A stretch of 64,000 bases of DNA, taken from assembly GCA_003249015.1 (NCBI GenBank), contig QBLS01000016.1:28485-92484 (forward strand), given 5' to 3'. The stretch comes from Pseudanabaena sp. Its GTDB lineage: Bacteria; Cyanobacteriota; Cyanobacteriia; Pseudanabaenales; Pseudanabaenaceae. A program made the position numbers and the translations under genes. This document shows positions 61,407 to 64,000 of this stretch, in pieces. The notes beneath the pieces were generated by a model, which was not told the DNA's origin, ran no database searches, and was given only the letters and a program-made list of their open reading frames with translations. Positions within the stretch are counted from its first letter, which is position 1; every line of letters begins with the position of its first letter.

Positions 61407-62318
61407 ATGGGAAACCTCCAAGGTCGCGATCTTCTTAGTTTGGCAGATTTACAGCCAAGTGAAATTCAGGAATTATTAAATCTCGCAAGACAGCTTAAAG
61501 CAGGAGAAGTTGAGTTCAACTTCCAACGCAAAACCCTCGGCTTACTATTTCGCAAAGCATCAACCAGAACAAGAGTTAGCTTCACGGTAGCAATGCATCA
61601 GCTAGGTGGAAATGTGATTGACCTAGATCCTAACGTAACGCAAGTTAGTCGCGGCGAGCCAATAGAAGATACCGCCAGAGTACTTGATCGTTATCTAGAT
61701 GTTTTGGCTATTCGTACTTTTGAACAAGCAGAACTAACAACCTTCGCTAAATATTCAAAAATACCGATTATTAATGCTCTCAGTGACTTAGAACATCCCT
61801 GTCAAGTTCTAGCCGATCTGCTAACAGTAATGGAAAACTTTGAGTCCCTAAAGGGCTTGACTCTTACCTACCTAGGCGATGGCAACAACATGGCACATTC
61901 CCTCATGATAGGTTGTGCTCTTGTAGGAATGAATGTACGCATTGCCTGTCCAAAAAACTTCGCGCCAGATCCTGCGATCGTCTCTCAAGCCAGAGCATTA
62001 GCGCAACAATCTGAAGTAATTGTCACCAACGATCCAAAATCAGCCGCAAGCGCAGCTCATGTCTTATATACCGATGTGTGGGCAAGTATGGGACAAGAGT
62101 CAGAAGCAGAGGATCGAATTCCCATTTTTCAGCCCTATCAACTTAATGCAGAACTAATGGCTTTAGCGGATAAAGACGCGATCGCCCTACATTGCCTTCC
62201 CGCCCATCGTGGAGAAGAGATTAGTAATGAAGTTATGGAAGGTCAACATTCACGTATTTGGGATGAAGCCGAGAATCGTCTTCATGCTCAAAAAGCACTC
62301 CTAGCAAGCGTCTTGTAA
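61407..62318 (+). CDS. argF: Ornithine carbamoyltransferase
   Basis: 303 residues. Forms citrulline from ornithine and carbamoyl phosphate. Carbamoyl-phosphate loop KASTRTRVSF (about 50-59), DLEHPCQVLADLLT, YLGDGNNMAHSLM and the ornithine-binding HCLPAHRGEEI (Cys about 267). Full length. Followed by a hairpin shared with convergent gatB. Confidence 0.96.
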   Translation: MGNLQGRDLLSLADLQPSEIQELLNLARQLKAGEVEFNFQRKTLGLLFRKASTRTRVSFTVAMHQLGGNVIDLDPNVTQVSRGEPIEDTARVLDRYLDVLAIRTFEQAELTTFAKYSKIPIINALSDLEHPCQVLADLLTVMENFESLKGLTLTYLGDGNNMAHSLMIGCALVGMNVRIACPKNFAPDPAIVSQARALAQQSEVIVTNDPKSAASAAHVLYTDVWASMGQESEAEDRIPIFQPYQLNAELMALADKDAIALHCLPAHRGEEISNEVMEGQHSRIWDEAENRLHAQKALLASVL

Positions 62319-62321
62319 GTA

Positions 62322-62356
62322 ATTAGCAGTGTGTGGCAAAGCCACACACTGCTAAT
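62322..62356. terminator. Perfect hairpin between convergent argF and gatB
   Basis: 16-bp arms ATTAGCAGTGTGTGGC with an AAA loop, three bases after the argF stop. Can terminate both genes. Confidence 0.82.
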
Positions 62357-62370
62357 TAATAATTAACTGG

Positions 62371-63852
62371 CTATAAGGCAAGTTTATCTGCCATCAACTT
62401 ATTAGTTGACTGCGGTTCTGCTCTACCTTGAGTCTGTTTCATCACCTTACCGACAAAAAATCCTAGCAATTTAGTTTTGCCACCCTTATACTGCTCAACT
62501 TCCTTGGGATTAGCCGCAATTACTTCATCAATGATCTTTTCAAGTTCTGCTCCTGCTAAGACAGTTAAGCCTTTTGTCGCTACAAGTTCCTTCGGTGAAC
62601 CGCCTTTAGTAATTAATTCAGGCAAGATATCCTTTGCAATTTTGCTGCTAATTGTTCCATCAGAGATCAAAGCAATCATTTCCGCCAAAATAGTAGGGGT
62701 AAGTGCAATATCGGCAACCTTCAGCTTATTTTCGTTCAAATAAGCAGTGATATCGCCCATTACCCAGTTAAACACCTGCTTAGGATCAGCCCCCGCAGCA
62801 ATAGTTTCGTCAAAGAACTCAGATATACTGCGATCATCAGCAATCAATGCTGCATCATAGGGAGTCAATCCAAAATCAACATGGTAGTGATTTCGCTTCG
62901 CCGCAGGTAGAACAGGCAACTCAGATCGATACTTTTGCAAAGTAGAAAGTGGAACCTCTATCGCCATCAAATCAGGCTCTGGAAAGTAACGGTAATCACT
63001 AGCCCCTTCTTTGGAACGCATACTAATAGTTCTCTGAGAGTTTTCTTCCCAAAGTCGAGTTTCCTGCTTAATCGGTTCTCCAACAGAAATAGCTTCGATC
63101 TGACGATGAATCTCAAAATCAATCGCCCTTTGGATTGCATTAAAAGAGTTCATATTTTTAATTTCTACCTTTGTGCCGAATTTCTCTTGTCCAACAGGAC
63201 GAACAGAGATATTAACGTCACATCGCAACGATCCCTCTTGCATATTGCCATCGCAAACACCTAAGTATCGCAAAATTCTGCGTAATTCTTGAGCATAAGC
63301 TGCCGCCTCTACGCCAGATCGCATATCTGGTTCAGACACAATTTCACATAGCGGCACGCCAGTACGATTAAAATCTACTAGCGAATGACTAGAACCAGAC
63401 AAACGATCACTGCCACCATGAACTAACTTTCCAGCATCTTCCTCCATGTGCAATCGAGTAATACCAATTCGTTTAATATCCCCATTCTCCAACTGAATCT
63501 CTAACCACCCATGTTCAGCGATCGGTAAGTCATACTGAGAAACCTGATAGTTTTTAGGAAGATCGGGATAAAAATATTGCTTACGGTCAAATTTACTATG
63601 GCTAGCAATTTGACAATTAAGAGCTAGTCCAGCCTTGACCGCATACTCCAAAACCTTGTCGTTCAGGACAGGCAGAACCCCTGGCATACCCAAACAAATA
63701 GGGCATACATTAGTATTGGGCAAAGTGCCAAACTTAGTTGAGCAATTGCAAAATATTTTAGAAGCTGTAGTCAGTTGGCAATGAGTCTCCAAACCAATAA
63801 CAGCTTCATACTGAACCTTATCTTGCTTCTTATCTTCAACAAATACAGTCAT
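62371..63852 (-). CDS. gatB: Asp-tRNA(Asn)/Glu-tRNA(Gln) amidotransferase subunit B
   Basis: 493 residues. Kinase-like subunit of GatCAB, which converts Glu-tRNA(Gln) to Gln-tRNA(Gln). YEAVIGLETHCQL (start), CPICLGMPGVLPVLN, KFDRKQYFYPDLPKNYQVSQYD, MQEGSLRCDVNISVRP and TKVEIKNMNSFNAIQRAI are conserved. The C-terminal YqeY-like domain is complete. Cys pairs (CNCS, CPIC) form the zinc site. gatA and gatC are elsewhere. Confidence 0.97.
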   Translation of the reverse strand: MTVFVEDKKQDKVQYEAVIGLETHCQLTTASKIFCNCSTKFGTLPNTNVCPICLGMPGVLPVLNDKVLEYAVKAGLALNCQIASHSKFDRKQYFYPDLPKNYQVSQYDLPIAEHGWLEIQLENGDIKRIGITRLHMEEDAGKLVHGGSDRLSGSSHSLVDFNRTGVPLCEIVSEPDMRSGVEAAAYAQELRRILRYLGVCDGNMQEGSLRCDVNISVRPVGQEKFGTKVEIKNMNSFNAIQRAIDFEIHRQIEAISVGEPIKQETRLWEENSQRTISMRSKEGASDYRYFPEPDLMAIEVPLSTLQKYRSELPVLPAAKRNHYHVDFGLTPYDAALIADDRSISEFFDETIAAGADPKQVFNWVMGDITAYLNENKLKVADIALTPTILAEMIALISDGTISSKIAKDILPELITKGGSPKELVATKGLTVLAGAELEKIIDEVIAANPKEVEQYKGGKTKLLGFFVGKVMKQTQGRAEPQSTNKLMADKLAL

Positions 63853-63948
63853 AGAGATTATTAGTAAATAGTTTTAGATCAATCTTTTTGTAGGCAGCTA
63901 AAACTCATCAGAAAATTATAACAAGGATATGACTGGAAGAGTCATACA

Positions 63949-63990
63949 AAAAGAGGTGAATGATTAGTTAAGTAATCATTCACCTCTTTT
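63949..63990. terminator. Perfect hairpin near the right edge
   Basis: 18-bp arms AAAAGAGGTGAATGATTA with a GTTAAG loop and a T-tract. Probably the terminator of a gene to the right, since gatB transcription starts on its left side. Confidence 0.75.
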
Positions 63991-64000
63991 ATTAAGAATT

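Overview
The window is a cyanobacterial chromosome segment. The evidence is the abundant HIP1 octamer (GCGATCGC), about 44% GC by eye, and many families confined to or typical of cyanobacteria: the photosystem II S4-domain protein, a CCB2/CCB4-like cytochrome b6 factor, DUF4330, DUF2862, a NosAFP-type ArsA/Get3 ATPase, a CyaC-type hybrid cyclase, and kinases with IMS or GUN4 domains. The density of short palindromic intergenic hairpins resembles Pseudanabaena-like filamentous cyanobacteria. That placement is inference; no rRNA or marker comparison was possible.

Layout. 0-19 kb is mostly housekeeping: ureD-ureA followed by a Uma2 nuclease gene cut by the left edge, murE, cyaC, gcvH, terC, a pentapeptide-repeat protein, an MFS carrier, a collagen-like secreted protein, tRNA-Asp, dut, a Ser/Thr kinase with DUF4330, a CCB2/4-like gene with a DUF2059 gene, rplY and purA. 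19-38 kb is accessory: a RAYT transposase among five REP-pair elements, a NACHT-GUN4 protein, four toxin-antitoxin-like pairs, a kinase-GUN4 protein, DUF29, a stand-alone ketoacyl synthase, and a single-chain cytosine methyltransferase/HpaII-like endonuclease. Core genes such as rpsB and bioY lie among these. 38-52 kb holds NosAFP plus HU, an SLH envelope protein, a kinase with an IMS domain, smpB, cysH, dciA, a PRC-barrel gene overlapping the PSII S4 gene, tRNA-Ser, and the GDP-fucose pair gmd and fcl. 53-58 kb holds a sensor histidine kinase with a LOV-like PAS domain and a DXCF-type cyanobacteriochrome GAF domain, directly upstream of a REC-GGDEF-EAL regulator. 58-64 kb holds a UPF0182 membrane protein, argF and gatB.

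How the parts may work together. The 53-58 kb pair looks like a light-input, c-di-GMP-output two-component system. The accessory region combines restriction-modification, NACHT and toxin-antitoxin genes, as defence or stress islands do. Two proteins there carry GUN4, a porphyrin-binding fold, on signalling scaffolds.

The strongest pattern outside genes is in the spacers. Most contain a near-perfect hairpin with a 3-nt loop, often with the core GGCGGCGC-TTC-GCGCCGCC and arms that differ at each site. Several hairpins overlap stop codons. At least four longer MITE-like families (called A to D here) carry such hairpins, and in three places one element sits inside the centre of another palindrome.
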